A stretch of 42,500 bases of DNA from Glandiceps talaboti (taxonomy: Eukaryota > Hemichordata > Enteropneusta > Spengelidae): positions 25,541,949-25,584,448 of the forward strand of contig NC_135553.1 of NCBI RefSeq assembly GCF_964340395.1. The letters run 5' to 3'. A program made the position numbers and the translations under genes. Numbering within the stretch: the first letter of the stretch is position 1; every line of letters starts with the position of its first letter. Under the pieces are notes generated by a model. That model was not told the DNA's origin. It searched no databases and saw only the letters and a program-made list of their open reading frames with translations. This document shows positions 12,018 to 24,130 of the stretch, in pieces.

Positions 12018-13751
12018 GCGACAACAGTTGGATAGATGGGCCCAAATCGAAATTATTCCGTTGGGTTCGTTTTTAGTTCATGTCACGACTCGTAACTTCA
12101 TACTGAAATTCTAAATTGGGAATAACACCATTTTGTCGGCCCCTTTTCAGGAATTTGCATGTAATTTGTTGTTTCTATCAGACCGAGCAAGCTTATATTG
12201 GCATTGGTGGACAGATCCATGGGTCTCATTCCAGTAGATATTACCACCTACTTTCACGGGCTACTTTTAAAATGAGCTACATCTCGGAGCTGTAACAATT
12301 ATCACGGGAAAAAACCCTCATTTTTCGCAAACCAGGACATATTTCTCCGCTGACGTAATGGCGGGTACGTTTTGGAAAGTGCCGTAATGAAATATTATTC
12401 ATATTATTTTATTCATATTATTTATTTTCACCAGCCACAAAGGGAAAATGATACACAACTGAGAAGAAAAGAAAGGAAAAATTGTACCTGGTGAGGGCCA
12501 TAGAAATAGTTCAAGCAGAACTAGTCTAGTCTATGGCCCTGATACTATAAAAATAAATAAAATAATATTATGTTTATGCGTAACTGTACAAAGAAAACAA
12601 AACAAACTCACATAGTATATTTATAAGTAAACTAATCACATGAAATGAAATTAATGAAATTTATTTATGTGGTTTACGACGATAACGAAGCTTATTCCAG
12701 ATTGAATAGTTCAGTGGATTATGGGGACACCAGCTGAGTTTATATATTGTTGGGCGAGATTTATGCTGCGTGTAGTATTCTACTTACTGATGTATACTTA
12801 ACCACCACTTGCAATTGACTGAACTCAAACCTGGTATTAAGATATGACAAATAAACGATCCGATGACATAATTTTTGATACGTACCAAAATATGTCGAGG
12901 AATCCATAAAGGGCAATCAACTGTCTTACAAAATTAGAAGACAATTGTGATGTCATAGAAGGCATGCGTTGACATTAATATTATACTGTAATAGTGTAAT
13001 CGAGGCTTTGTGGAAGTATTTTCACTCCGAGTAAAAGATTTATAAACTCAGTTTGGGCCACTTTAATTTACTGCTTTCTGTGGCTTTTAAATAATAAGTT
13101 CCTAAGTTGCTAAAATTGTTAAGTAAAAATGACTTAGCCTTCTAACAGTTCAATAACCGTTCCGTTTTTCACTTTGCTTTGTAGTACGGTATTATTCGTA
13201 TCGAGAAATGTATACCCACATGTTCTAAAATACTTTGCGCTAAAACCAGTCATGTACCTTTCGTTACAAAAACTGTGTTTACCAGTAGTCTTTAACGGTG
13301 ATTTTTTTTACTTCAAGGTGTCAATATTGCATTTTCTAAGAAGCCAAAATGTTCAAAATGTTCATTATTCACCAGAAAAGATATCTCATAAAATGAAATA
13401 CAACTAAAAGATGCATTATTGGCGTGTGTGTATATGTTATACATGTATATAATCAGGGTATATAATGTGTGGTGTGGCCCGACTGAAATATACAAAAAGT
13501 CATGTACTTAGCGGGTGTGCAGTAACAGTAAAAGTCGTCTGAACGAGTCGATAGTCATTTATGTATTTGTGAAAATCATTCGTAGTTGTGGAGTGCTTTC
13601 ATGTAGGCCCTATCCTTGGAGACCTGAGAATGTGAAAGCACATTTATCATGATACACGAATTTCACGATACTCAAATGTTGACAGTATCTATTTCGTTTT
13701 TTCTACATCTTGTAATACATCAAAAGTCCATAATTCATTTGCGTACCATGT
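12018..13751. other. Non-genic spacer
   Basis: No gene recognised. It contains an 11-bp-arm inverted repeat at 12494-12540 and a short run of ATTATTTTATTCAT-like AT repeats near 12390-12425. CpG frequency is ordinary. Confidence 0.5.
12494..12540. repeat. Inverted repeat, 11-bp arms
   Basis: AGGGCCATAGA at 12494-12504 pairs perfectly with TCTATGGCCCT at 12530-12540 across a 25-base loop that includes CTAGTCTAGT. It is GC-richer than its surroundings. Function unknown. Confidence 0.7.
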
Positions 13752-13903
<152 letters not shown>

Positions 13904-15101
13904 ACACGTTACAAAAATCGTCCTTTTTCTTCTGACACCTAGTTTTCGTACCTGCCATTTCCGTACCCTTTTAATTTTAGTAAGCATGATTGTATATGTA
14001 GGCTGGCCTAAATGATCATCCGTATTACTATAAGTACCACGTTGCTTGATATTTGTGAAAAAAAACATAGCGTGATTGGTATCAATGTATTGTGAACATG
14101 GAAATTTATTAAGTAGCTTATGGCACTAAATCTATATTAAAGAAAAAAAAGAAAAAAAAAGTAATGTCACAACAACGACTTTTTGAATAACATATATTTA
14201 GACTGTGTTGAAAAGTGAATAAAATGCGTTTACTAATGACGATTTCCGCTTCCACACCGCATGTATGTATGTCCGTACATATACACGTACCCGTAGACGT
14301 ACACCTAGGCCTACGCATAGCAGCGTTCCGTAAAGGATGACGGCGACCGTGCTGCCGGGCACAATGAGGCAGGCTAACTATTTCAGCGTCTCCCTTGGTC
14401 TTATACATACACGAGTAATGGCTGTCTACAAACTGTATAATGTTAACACCATATATAATCGTATGCAGTGAATCGACCTGACACCGAAATTCTCAGGTAG
14501 CAACATTGATCGAACAAGTATATGCAGACGCCATGCTACTCCTGTTGCCAGGAGAGTTTAACGATAAACCGTTGATATGGACACGTATTACCAACCGTAG
14601 CACTATTGATATATGTGATCACGTGACCACATTTCCCATTAGAAAGAGCACAGCGTAGTACAGTGTTTATGTACGTGAACACTGACCGGGTATGTCTCAT
14701 GTTTTCAGCCCAGTGGTATCATCTTTGTCAAATATCTTATATAATTTACAGTGAAATAGTAGTATTTCGGAAGAATGTTCATGAATTCGGTCACCCGAGA
14801 TTGTCCAAGTGTATTTTTACAGCCACCGGATTTGGTGTCTTCGCTCACGACTTCGGTGATATGTTTAGTAATGTCATTTTCATTGAGTTGTCTTGTGTTG
14901 TATGTGGACGACTTACATTTATACGCGACTGACCAGAAATATTGTGTGTTTTATGTTACAGTTGTAACCATGGCCGTGTTCAGTGATCGACGGAGTGAGA
15001 TAGAATACAGTGTTAAATAATCGGCCGTCGAATGGTGTGTACAACGTTAACAGAAGCGGCGTTCCAGCGGCACAATATACGAACCGAACTCATAACGAAG
15101 C
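13904..15101 (+). promoter_or_regulatory. CpG-rich upstream and probable 5'UTR region of the LRR gene
   Basis: The stretch 14221-15180 holds about 54 CpG by hand count, far above the rest of the window, and leads straight into exon 1. This fits an unmethylated promoter/5'UTR of a body-methylated invertebrate gene. The transcription start is not identifiable. AT-rich boxes such as TATATAAT (about 14450) and TTATATAATTTA (about 14738) could be TATA elements, but neither has support. Several short upstream ORFs lie here, the closest at 14970-15020. An additional upstream non-coding exon cannot be excluded, because TTTTCAG- and TTACAG-type acceptor-like sites occur near 14700 and 14960. Confidence 0.45.
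14970..15020 (+). promoter_or_regulatory. Upstream ORF, 16 codons, in good start context
   Basis: The ATG at 14970 sits in ACCATGG, close to an ideal animal start context, and reads 16 codons (MAVFSDRRSEIEYSVK) to TAA at 15018-15020. It ends 81 bases before the main ATG at 15102 and is in the same frame. If transcribed in the 5'UTR it would be expected to reduce initiation at the main start. Whether this stretch is in the mRNA is not shown. Confidence 0.3.
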
Positions 15102-15367
15102 ATGTACCCAAATGTCTCGGAACACAGCAAACATGGCGTCCACATGTGTAATGTTTTCAAATGGTTTTTCCTTCTACTTTTGGCGGTGTTGGCTGGGGTT
15201 GTCTCCCCACAGGACTGCATACCGTGCCCCGCAGAATGTCAGTGCATTCCACAGTCAATATCCGAAAGTAGCTCATCCCCTGTCTCATGCGTGGTCGACT
15301 GTGAGCTCCAGTCTTTGAGTAGCCTCCCCACCATAGACCCCTCGCTTGGAAGCAATGTCGTTCAATT
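15102..15367 (+). CDS. LRR protein, exon 1: signal peptide and cysteine-rich LRR N-cap (partial gene)
   Basis: This exon encodes residues 1-88 plus two bases of codon 89. The ATG at 15102 has A at -3. A second in-frame ATG (residue 15, 15144) gives a shorter, more typical leader. The hydrophobic core WFFLLLLAVLAGVV lies at about residues 21-34 and is followed by SPQ, a plausible cleavage site. Next comes an LRRNT: Cys at 39, 42, 46, 48, 63 and 67, including CPAECQC (42-48) and VSC (61-63), then LQSLSSLP (69-76), the usual L..LP that leads into the first repeat. The exon ends CAATT|GTAAGT, a consensus donor in phase 2. The product should be secreted or a type I/multi-pass membrane protein with an LRR ectodomain. 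LRRNT with following 72-bp exons is known in LGR receptors, LRIG and peroxidasin. The subfamily cannot be chosen. Confidence 0.85.
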
Positions 15368-15370
15368 GTA

Positions 15371-17460
15371 AGTATCAAACAGTATCTCAACTATTATGAA
15401 GCAAGTTTTAGAACCTCATAGACGAACATAGTAAAATTGATTAACACCAGTGGAATATTAATTCAAGGGACGAACATATTTAATATTTATTTTGACTTAT
15501 GTGTGAAATATTTATTTACTTCATTGATAGTATTTGAAATTCATTTTATCCATATTTTTATGATAATGAAAGGCAAAATTTCAGATGTGGGTATTACAGA
15601 GACTGTTTTTCTTTTCTTGTCAAATTGACCAGGAAAGCACTCATATTACACTCACATTAAAAAACAACATCTTGGGTGATTGGTAGGGCTCGGCACTATG
15701 TATGATAAATGGTAATGACAACAGTGCCATATAATAATTGTTGACAAACTGTTGCCCTGTTCAGGCTATACAGTTCAGAGGTTAAACTATATATTGTCAG
15801 GAGACAAGTACTTGAGCTTGACAAATAACATAGCCTTGACATCTATTTTGTCATGTTGAAGACTTTCCATACGTATATAGAAACAAGGTAATTCATTTGG
15901 AAAACATATTACCAGAGACTTATAAAGTTTAGTTTAGGTTTAATTGCGGTTTGAGAATGTTCCTCTGTGCCAAGCCTTAGTCAGTTCTTAGCTATTCAGC
16001 CTTTTTTTCAGTCGATGAATTTCAATGGCTCTAAAGGCAAAATACTGGCTTTTGTTCAGGTCAATAGATGTTGTTGGTGCATTGAATACTTTCTGAAATA
16101 GGCAGCGAGGGTAGTATGCCTATTCCTCTGATGGTCAAGATATTTCTACAGTTTTAAGTATCTTGCTTCAAAGTTGTCAAGTATGAACAAAGGTATTCTT
16201 TCTCTACTTAATTTCAAGTGTTTTCCCGAAACAAAGTTGTGGGTTTTATCGTTGTTCAAATCAAAATCTGCAAATGATTGATTTATCTTTTTTTGTTGGG
16301 TTGTAGGAGTATTCATTGGGCCCTATTGTTGGCCTCCTTTTGTAGCCTTAGTTTGTTTGTTCACCAACAGAAAAATAAATAGGAGAAACTCATTGATTTG
16401 TAGATAGATGGATCTATGTCCAGTCTTGTTGTTGATTTCAATGCAATTTGGCGTGATTTTTGTCGCCATCAGACAACCCGATGATTATACTGCATAGTAT
16501 GAATCCAAAGACATTGAGAAGGGGGCTGCCTTTGATATGCAAATGAGGCAACAGGTAATAAAAAAGGTGAATCCAGGTCACACCATAAGAAGTTCATCAT
16601 TCTATTTTACCTGTGTGCCATAACTATCCAACATCTGTTGGTCTAATACAAGTGAAAACAAGTTGTAGTAATGAAGTGAATGGTGTTAAGTATTAAACAA
16701 AGTGGTTCTTTGTCTCTCAATTGTTTTTTTTTAGATATCCTTATAAAACTATTTATGGGGTACTAATCACTACTTCACTTTCTGTTGTAATTCAAGATTA
16801 CCTGGTGATAATAAAAAAACTAGAGAGAGAAAATTTAAAGATGTTTGAAAGTCTAACATCAATCACTAGTTTTTTTTTATTGTCAACACGCCTACTACCT
16901 TTTTTTGGGTGATGGTTTCAACTCTTTTATCTTGTTTTATGGTGTGAAAATAGGCAACAGAAAATTTGAATTCCTAAACTAGCATGATTGTTTCTTGTAC
17001 TAAAATTGACATTTTCTTTTTACTGTGACTATATTAGAAATGCTTTAAGTTAAAACAGGGAGCATTCACCAAAAGACTGTATAGAACATATATATTTAAT
17101 AATCATTGGTATGTCAAAATTGGTGTACAAAAAAGCTTACAAACTCAGCTTGTGCCACTTTAAGCATTTCCTTTGACAATTTATATGAATAAAAATAAAT
17201 GCCTCTATCTCAGTGAGTATGAAGATGGGTCAGCATTGACTCAACTATATTGGCTTACCAATGAAAACAAGTGCTCACTAGACATACAATATAGGGAGAT
17301 ACCATTTGGCTGCTGTTTTTTATACCTGTGCAAATACACAATTCAAAGTTTATTTCTTCCAACAAGGTTTAAATAAAGATTAATCGGTCTAATTTATATT
17401 AGACAAAAGTGCTAAGAGGATATTGTAGTAAAAACACTAAAGTAAAGCATTTTATCTGTG
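15371..17460. other. Intron 1, first segment
   Basis: AT-rich, CpG-depleted intronic DNA with no repeat structure I can support and no convincing exon. Short open frames (for example 15437-15628 and 16721-16912) are AT-rich chance frames. Confidence 0.5.
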
Positions 17461-17895
17461 TATGTTAGACTATAGAATCAAAAAACAGCTACATGTGTCC
17501 ATGGAAACATTGATATCCAAGCTGTTCCTCCAGTTTCACATGTCAGCTGAATTAGGTCTGTTATTATAATTATTCACCAAAATACAAAATTTTAAAAAGT
17601 CCATGTGTTGAATGTAGTTTAGAGTCCATAATGAAAATGTGTCCAAGGAAACATATTGTTATCCAATCTGTTTTTCCAGTGTCATATGTCAGCTAGAAAT
17701 GGTCTGTTATTATAATTATTTACCAAAAAACAAAATTAAACATGTTCAATATAAAAGGCTACTCTAGCACCAAGAAAACACATTGTCAAAAACAACAGTG
17801 TCCAAGGATAGATATTGTTATCCAAGCTGTTCCTTCCATTTCCATCCACTCAAAGAGATGTTATTTTAATTTATTCACCCAAATACAAAAAACTG
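17461..17895. repeat. Degenerate tandem repeat, period about 160-170 bp, three copies
   Basis: Three successive blocks share TGTCCAAGGA or TGTCCATGGA, then GATATCCAAGCTGTTCC-like sequence (about 17508, 17655 and 17818), then TGTTATTATAATTATT and an ACCAAAATACAAAA tail. The copies are heavily diverged, so this is an old duplication. Confidence 0.7.
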
Positions 17896-18470
17896 TTCAT
17901 ATTTAAATTAATTACCTGAACCAAGGAGGAAAGTATCTGACATTGTCATTGTCAACAGAATGTGAGGGTGGCCTAACCTTTGTATTTATATGTTTCACAT
18001 AACCCAAATACTCAACAAAGTAATTTAAAAAAAAACCTGAATGACCTCTATGGCCAGATTAGAAAAATTAGAATGTGACTGATTGTAAAATGGTGATGTC
18101 ACAAGTGTGTGGATAAAAATTATCATTTATTTCTGAAATTTGGGACCTACGACAAACCAATGTAAGATGTTTCATAGTTTCTTGCTGACTGACTTTATAT
18201 GTTATTTTTATCTGAAGTATCAAATATAAGGCATCCAGACTATTCTAAAGTATAATGTTATAAAATGAAAGCATCATCAACATGTATAGTATCCACACTT
18301 ACTTTTTTTCTAATTTTTTTTGACTGGCCAACTGACCCATCATTTTAAAGGTGGTGTGATGAGAAACACAAAAATTAAAAAGAGTTTCCCTGATGTATGT
18401 GCTCAGACTATCAATCAATGTTGCCAAGCAGCCAATATTTGGAACTGTACAATTGTTTAACTTAAAAGTA
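17896..18470. other. Intron 1 segment with nothing recognised
   Basis: AT-rich intronic sequence. No exon, RNA gene or repeat structure supported. Confidence 0.5.
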
Positions 18471-18570
18471 TAGAGATGCCAGAGTAACGCTAGTTCTACT
18501 AACCTCAATGTACAACAGTTTAGAGATGCCAGGGTAAAGCTAGTTCTGCTAAGCACTATGTGCAATGTGC
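18471..18570. repeat. 50-bp direct duplication
   Basis: TAGAGATGCCAG at 18471 recurs at 18521, followed in both by GTAA.GCTAGTTCT.CTAA. The two copies are diverged in their last third. Confidence 0.8.
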
Positions 18571-19149
18571 AAAGTTGGTGCTATTTATCAATGGTTTTAA
18601 AATGTGGACATTCAATGATGTTGAAATCAGTTTAGTTGTGTATGAACCTATATGTGTAGACTGACATGATCCCAACAAGTATACTGGTACCAGTATAAAG
18701 TATGTTAACAAAGATGTAGGGGCGATGTCAAACGATAGAGTAAAATTAGGTAGAAAAAACTAGTATGTTAGTTTTGCCTCCTAACCTGACTCCTCCCCCA
18801 CCCCATTTTAAATTAATATAAATTGATACTTTTTTGGACTTCATTTTACTCATAGTAACTCTGATGTAAACACAGTGTTTTTATATAAAAAGAACAAAGT
18901 TAATTTCTTTTGAAAACTTCAAGGTATAAACAATGATTATCAATTTTCTTCCATGGTTATAGGAATTTTTGAATAGATTCCCCCCTCCTGTCTTTCGAGT
19001 GTATCCAAGGTATATATGAAGTAAATATATAATCTATATATTCATGTATAAGAATTTGGCTTCATTGTATGTACTCTATAACCTTATTTTTAGTCGGTTG
19101 AAACTTGTTTTAGTCAATCTTGATCCCAAACTAAAAGAAATATATAGAT
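18571..19149. other. Intron 1 segment with nothing recognised
   Basis: AT-rich intronic DNA, with a C-rich patch near 18780-18805 and no supported feature. Confidence 0.5.
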
Positions 19150-19501
19150 GTTATTCCCCATTATTGTTCTTCATTCAGCCATGGAAAATATGAGTCACCT
19201 AAGGGGCCTTTGTCACTACAAGTCACTAGTAGTAACAACCCATAGGCCACGAGTATTTTCCAGCTGAATGAAGAAAAATATTGGCGAATAACATAATTAT
19301 ACCTGTACCAGTAATATCAAAGAAAAATCATGGAAAGTAATAGCAATTTTGAACATTTTGACTGATATTTTGAACACAGCAGAACCATTGACGTAGACAT
19401 GTGTTGTCATGACATAGACACGTGTTGTCGTGATGTAAAATGACCAGAGTGTATGTTCCATATTGTTTTCTTCAACTTGGCTCTTGCATGGTATAATGGA
19501 T
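19150..19501. mobile_element. Foldback repeat family, copy 1 (palindromic head plus about 200-bp tail)
   Basis: The head (19150-19292) is a near-palindrome. GTTATTC..C and TCTTCATTCAGC, then GGAAAATA, on the left are mirrored by TATTTTCC, AGCTGAATGAAGA and GGCGAATAAC on the right. The tail (19293-19501) shares with copies 2 and 3 the segments GAACCA.TGA.GTAGACA, TCATGACATAGA and CCATATT.T.TTC, then a CTTG...GCATGGTAT end. No ORF of note. It resembles a non-autonomous element or a dispersed satellite monomer. Confidence 0.75.
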
Positions 19502-19820
19502 ATTATTTTCATTTGTTTGGCCAAGGAAAATACTCCTGACCGAGGAGGTGTTACCACTACGAGTTGCTAAATGAGTTGTGACAAAACCCTTAAGTCACAA
19601 GTATTTTCTGGCTGAATAGAGAAAGATATTTGGGGAATCATTTATGTAAAATTGAGGAACAATATTGGGTGATTTGGTACATATTTTGAGCAGTGCAGAA
19701 CCAGTGATGTTGACACAGGTTACCAAGTTGTCATGATATAGAATGACCAGGGTATATAATCCATATTTTCTGTTCAAAGACAATAACTTGGTTTGTGCAT
19801 GGTATCATGGATTTTATGCT
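19502..19820. mobile_element. Foldback repeat family, copy 2, head-to-tail with copy 1
   Basis: The palindromic head (about 19502-19640) contains GGCCAAGGAAAATACTCCTG on the left and CAAGTATTTTCTGGCTGAAT on the right. It is followed by the same tail as copy 1 (GAACCAGTGATGTTGACA near 19690, ACTTGGTTTGTGCATGGTAT near 19790). It directly abuts copy 1 in the same orientation, making a two-unit tandem of about 330-350 bp. Confidence 0.75.
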
Positions 19821-21290
19821 ACATCAATCATTTGACATAACTCCTTAGTCTGTGTGATGAAGATATCAAAATATTTGATACTAATATCGTGATATTTGTT
19901 GAATTTATTATGAGAATAGGATTCCTAATGAAAAAATTGGCATGGTGTTGTGGGCTAAATTTAGTTGGAATATTGAGTTGTTGGCATTAGTATTGTCTCA
20001 TAGGTGTCATGCTATTGAATTCATATAATTGTATTGGAAATGGGTTATTGATAGCTGTCATTGGTAGCAATGCAATACTGGCAAGATAAGCGTACTTGTA
20101 CTTCTTCATCTGGTGGGAATAAAGTCCTGAATTATTACAGTCACATTACATGTACATTTCTAACTATACAGAGGACAGGTCTATGGGCTGGGTCTGCAAT
20201 GCCATAGACGGCAAAAATGGGGATGGTTTATGTGAAAGGGGTCCCATTTTACTACCCTAAGGCTTAGATTAAAGAAAGGTTATGTTTTTCATGTTAACAC
20301 TTACACGCTATAAAAGAAGAGTTTTTCTTTCGAGTGATAATAAATGAAATGTAAGTTCTCTACAATTATAAGTAATTTTAACCAAATTTGCCTTTCACAT
20401 ATAAGCATGTTAACAAAACCTTAAAGTTAGCACAGCCAACATTACAACAAATTCATAGCCATGTCAGAATATACCAGACAATAGGCTAGTATATGAGAAA
20501 AAGTCTCTCTCTTTTTTTGGAAAATGTGGTATGACAATACTTTGGCTTTGAGGGTCTCTACACACACTCCCTATACAATTACCTATGGAGTTGCCCCCAG
20601 GCTTTTGGGTCAAAAAGTGTAATCTCTCAAAAGCGAGGACTTCTCAACATTTTATGATCTCCAGCTCCTGTTTGTTTATTTCTTAGAGTCTGTTGGAATA
20701 GTTTGGTTTCCATAGTATCATTTCAACTTAACAAGTAATACATTACACAAAGTTTTATCATGTAAGGTGACAAAGTCAATTTGCAACTACAGAGTACAAA
20801 GAAGGCTTTAGTTAAAGGGAATCCAGTTCGGCAATGTGTAATTTAAAGGGCCTATCAATAATTGAAAGCTGTCTGTCATAGTAGACCGCTTACAATGGCC
20901 AGGGTTGGCAGTAACACTAGTTTGAAAAACAGTTCCAACAATCTTAGTTATACTAACAAACTTTTTGGGCATATCATCGAATATTAGATAATGAAACACA
21001 TTCTGGTACAAATTTTAATCTTTCCTACAAAAGTCATATCGTAGGTGGCAAAGTATGACTATGAGGTTATGGTGCACCCAAATACCCAGCCCCATATTTT
21101 TTTGTAAGAAATCACTAGCCACACCCCCTTTTTTTGCTGAACCAATGAAATGCAAGGGAAGGTAAGAAAGGAGGAGTTATGGCTATAGTGTCTACTAAAG
21201 CCAAAACATCATGTAAGGGTTGTTTACCAGGATTGCATGGTTTAGTGTCAATTGTGATCCGTGACCAACTCTGTCAAAAGTGATGAATCT
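19821..21290. other. Intron 1 segment with nothing recognised
   Basis: AT-rich, CpG-poor intronic sequence. No exon, RNA gene or clear repeat found. Confidence 0.5.
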
Positions 21291-21650
21291 TTAAAGTAGT
21301 CTCAGTGGGATAAATACCTTTATATCATACCCCTAGTTTTGAGTATTGATTGAAGTTTTACATGTCTCAGAGGTTTAATTTCAGCTTATTACTCAAACTT
21401 CACACATTTCAGGGGGTAAATATACTTTTAACTTTTTTAGGTTTGAGGGTATCACTATCACTAAAGTTTCACATTTCTTAGCGGGGTTAATACATTTAAC
21501 TTTAGGTTTGAGTGTGTCACTAAAAGTTTCACATTTCGTAATGGGGTTAATACCTTTAACTTTAGGTTTGAGGGTATCATTGAAGTTTCACATTTCTGAG
21601 AGTGGTGAATATGTTAAACTTTTAATTTTCGGTCCATCACTGAAGCTTCA
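21291..21650. repeat. Degenerate tandem repeat, period about 60 bp, about five copies
   Basis: The block AAGTTTCACATTTC, then a GGGGTTAATA.CTTTAACTTT region, then AGGTTTGAGGGTATCA recurs from about 21340 to 21640. The two central copies (about 21470-21590) are the most alike. The short open frame at 21508-21753 is a by-product. Confidence 0.8.
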
Positions 21651-22130
21651 CTTGTCCTCCGTATGCAATTATTTACCTGTCATAAAAGTTATGTACAGCT
21701 GGAAGTGCAAAACAATAGATCTTCTTCAAACTTCAGCTTTGTTCACATCATAAACCTTATACTCTGTACCCAATTTCATCCCAAGGTCCAATTTAATGGA
21801 ATATTCCTCCATAAAAATATCATGGTCAAACTAAATTGTGGATGGATATAGGTGGACAGATCAATAAATCATTTGTCATGGCAGGATATCATAGAAATCT
21901 GACCAGTGTTTTACCAAATTTTACAAGCCAAGATAATAGGGACAATTTTGTAAAAATGTTTCATAAACATTTAGCCAACATTTTGGAGGGACACCATGAC
22001 AGACTCTCCGGGCAATTTTTGTTAATTGTTGTTGATAAACATTTTGAAGGTGTGTTTGTTAAAAAGGCCAGTGTTTCAATCCCAGGATTTTGTGTTAGTG
22101 TTATCTTATCAGTGGAGCTAGTGGTAATGC
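21651..22130. other. Intron 1 segment with an unexplained 102-codon frame
   Basis: A + strand frame at 21836-22144 stays open for 102 codons but lacks a recognisable domain, and no splice context is evident. It is left as non-coding. Confidence 0.4.
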
Positions 22131-22133
22131 ATA

Positions 22134-22180
22134 TATATATATAGGGATATTCTATGGTTGTGGACTAACTTTATCTATTC

Positions 22181-22211
<31 letters not shown>

Positions 22212-22275
22212 TATATAGGGATATTCTATGGTTGTGGACTAACTTTATCTATTCCACACACACACATATTATATG
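22134..22275. repeat. Duplicated CA-microsatellite module
   Basis: AGGGATATTCTATGGTTGTG and the following ACTAACTTTATCTATTCCAC run into a CA tract and then ATATTATAT. The module occurs at about 22142-22216 with about 15 CA units, then again at about 22217-22275 with about 5 CA. The unique part is identical in both copies, so the duplication looks recent. Confidence 0.9.
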
Positions 22276-22334
22276 ATGATATGAATAGAAGACTACTGTA
22301 AATAAGTAGCCATACTACTTGTAATTAGATAGTA

Positions 22335-22645
22335 TTCAACAATTAAACCAAGGAAGATATGATTGATCTAAGGGGGCCTTGGCACTATGAATTGCTAGAC
22401 AGATAGTGACAAACCATTTCATCATGAATATTTTCCCGCTGAATGAAGAAAAATATAATTATATCTCCTCAAGCATAATTTATGAAAATTTTGGAAAAAA
22501 AAAAGCATTTCGGAATGTTTTGACTCATATTTCAAGCACTTCAGAACCAGTGATGTAGACATGGGTTATTATGACATAGAACAACTTATGTATATATTAT
22601 CCATATTTTCTGTTCAAAGACAGTAACTTGGTTTATACATGGTGA
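22335..22645. mobile_element. Foldback repeat family, copy 3
   Basis: The head (22335-22470) has CCAAGGAAGATATGA on the left and ATATTTTCCCGCTGAATGAA on the right, so the inverted pairing is weaker than in copy 1. The tail contains GAACCAGTGATGTAGACATG near 22547, then CCATATTTTCTGTTCAAAGA (also present in copy 2 near 19762) and ACTTGGTTTATACATGGT. Same orientation as copies 1 and 2, about 2.5 kb away. Confidence 0.75.
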
Positions 22646-23659
22646 GAATGTTTATATTAAGGTAATCAAAGTAGACTATTTTGTACATGACACATAAATG
22701 AAATTTGACCAATTGATTACTTTAATAGGAATTATTCAGCTAAACTACAGGCTACGTTTCAAGGAAATTCATTCAAGTTTTCCAAATATAGAATTAGACT
22801 TAAGGTAATTATGAGAATTGTGACTGTTTTTTGGTATTTTTTTGTAATTATTGTTTGGTGCACAAAGAGTGATATATGTATGTTTTACTATTCAGATTTC
22901 CAAATATAAAATATTTATCCAAATAATAGTATCCAAAAATACAGTTATTGTTAAATGTGTAGATTAAATGTGTTATCAGGACAGTCCACTTCTTAAAGAA
23001 GGGAAACATTGTGGATTTGTCCTAGCAGAATTGTAACTTAAGTTGGGTAGGTGTTATATGTTGATGTGGACTCAGTATAATGATAGAGTGTATGTCAAGG
23101 GTGTCATTAATGTTTACACCAAGCAAAAGATAAAACTCAAGGCAAAACAATTTTTTGATCAAATTTATTTGAGATTCCAAAGAAACACAAAAGGTTCTAA
23201 TTGGTATTTCATGAGATGATAAAACAATGTATTAATGTTTCAATCATTGAAGTGACAATATGGATGCCTGTATTTCCTAAAATTGTATATATTGACACTA
23301 TTAAAAAGAGTTGTCTCAAGTCTCACATTTTATGTAGTCACATACAACTACAAATACATTAGACAAAAATAATTGTGTGTTTCCGATAACATGGTCTCAG
23401 AAAATAGGGTAGGTAGGTTAGCATTTTAATTTATTTTATCTTTTTAGTTGTTTTATTTTTGAAAAATATTGCTTCGACCGAAAACAAACAAAATGGCAAT
23501 CAGAATACCCCTTCTGTGATAGTTTCATGAAATATGTACTGACATCGCTGGGGAAAGAAAACAGATGTGTATGAAAGTCAAGAAGACAAAGAATTTCTTA
23601 TCTTTTTGTTTTAAATGTTTAAAAAACTTGTCAGGTTCAGAGGCTTAAACTAGGGTTGG
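22646..23659. other. Intron 1 segment with nothing recognised
   Basis: AT-rich and extremely CpG-poor. No supported feature. Confidence 0.5.
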
Positions 23660-24130
23660 TTGGGTTATTGGAAACACACAGTTTTTTTCATTCAAGTGAC
23701 CTTTTTGAAAACACAGGTAGTAACCAGGGTAAAAAAAAGTCAATTATGCGAATGATATTGATACCTGTTTTTATGCTAATTATTAGATATAAGTCATTTG
23801 AATAAATATCATAACACTTTATCTTAAAGTCCCATGTTATTCAGTCACATATTGCAACAAGAAAAAACTCTGAGTCTTTTTTTTTCATAATATTTGTGAA
23901 AACACAAGTAGAATCCAGGGTAAAACATATTGAATTTTCAATCATTCAAATGATATTGAGACCTGTTAGTGCTAGTTATATATTTGAAGTCAAACACTTT
24001 GTCTAAAAACCTTATGTTATATTCAGTCAATATGCAACTACTACCATACATTGTACCTGTAGCACTTAAAGGTCTTTTTGAGACATTTTTAAAAACACAG
24101 GTAGAAACCAGGGTAACTGGGTCCTGTTTG
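23660..24130. repeat. Degenerate tandem repeat, period about 190 bp, about 2.5 copies
   Basis: AAAACACAGGTAG..ACCAGGGTAA recurs at about 23708, 23898 and 24092 (spacing about 190 and 194). The CAAATGATATTGA.ACCTGTT and TTATT(C)AGTCA.ATAT(T)GCAAC segments recur in the same order. Confidence 0.75.

Noticed and set aside
14775-15020. 81-codon ORF containing YVDD, which resembles a reverse-transcriptase motif
   Set aside because: The four residues occur without any surrounding reverse-transcriptase blocks. Coincidence in a 5'UTR-like region.
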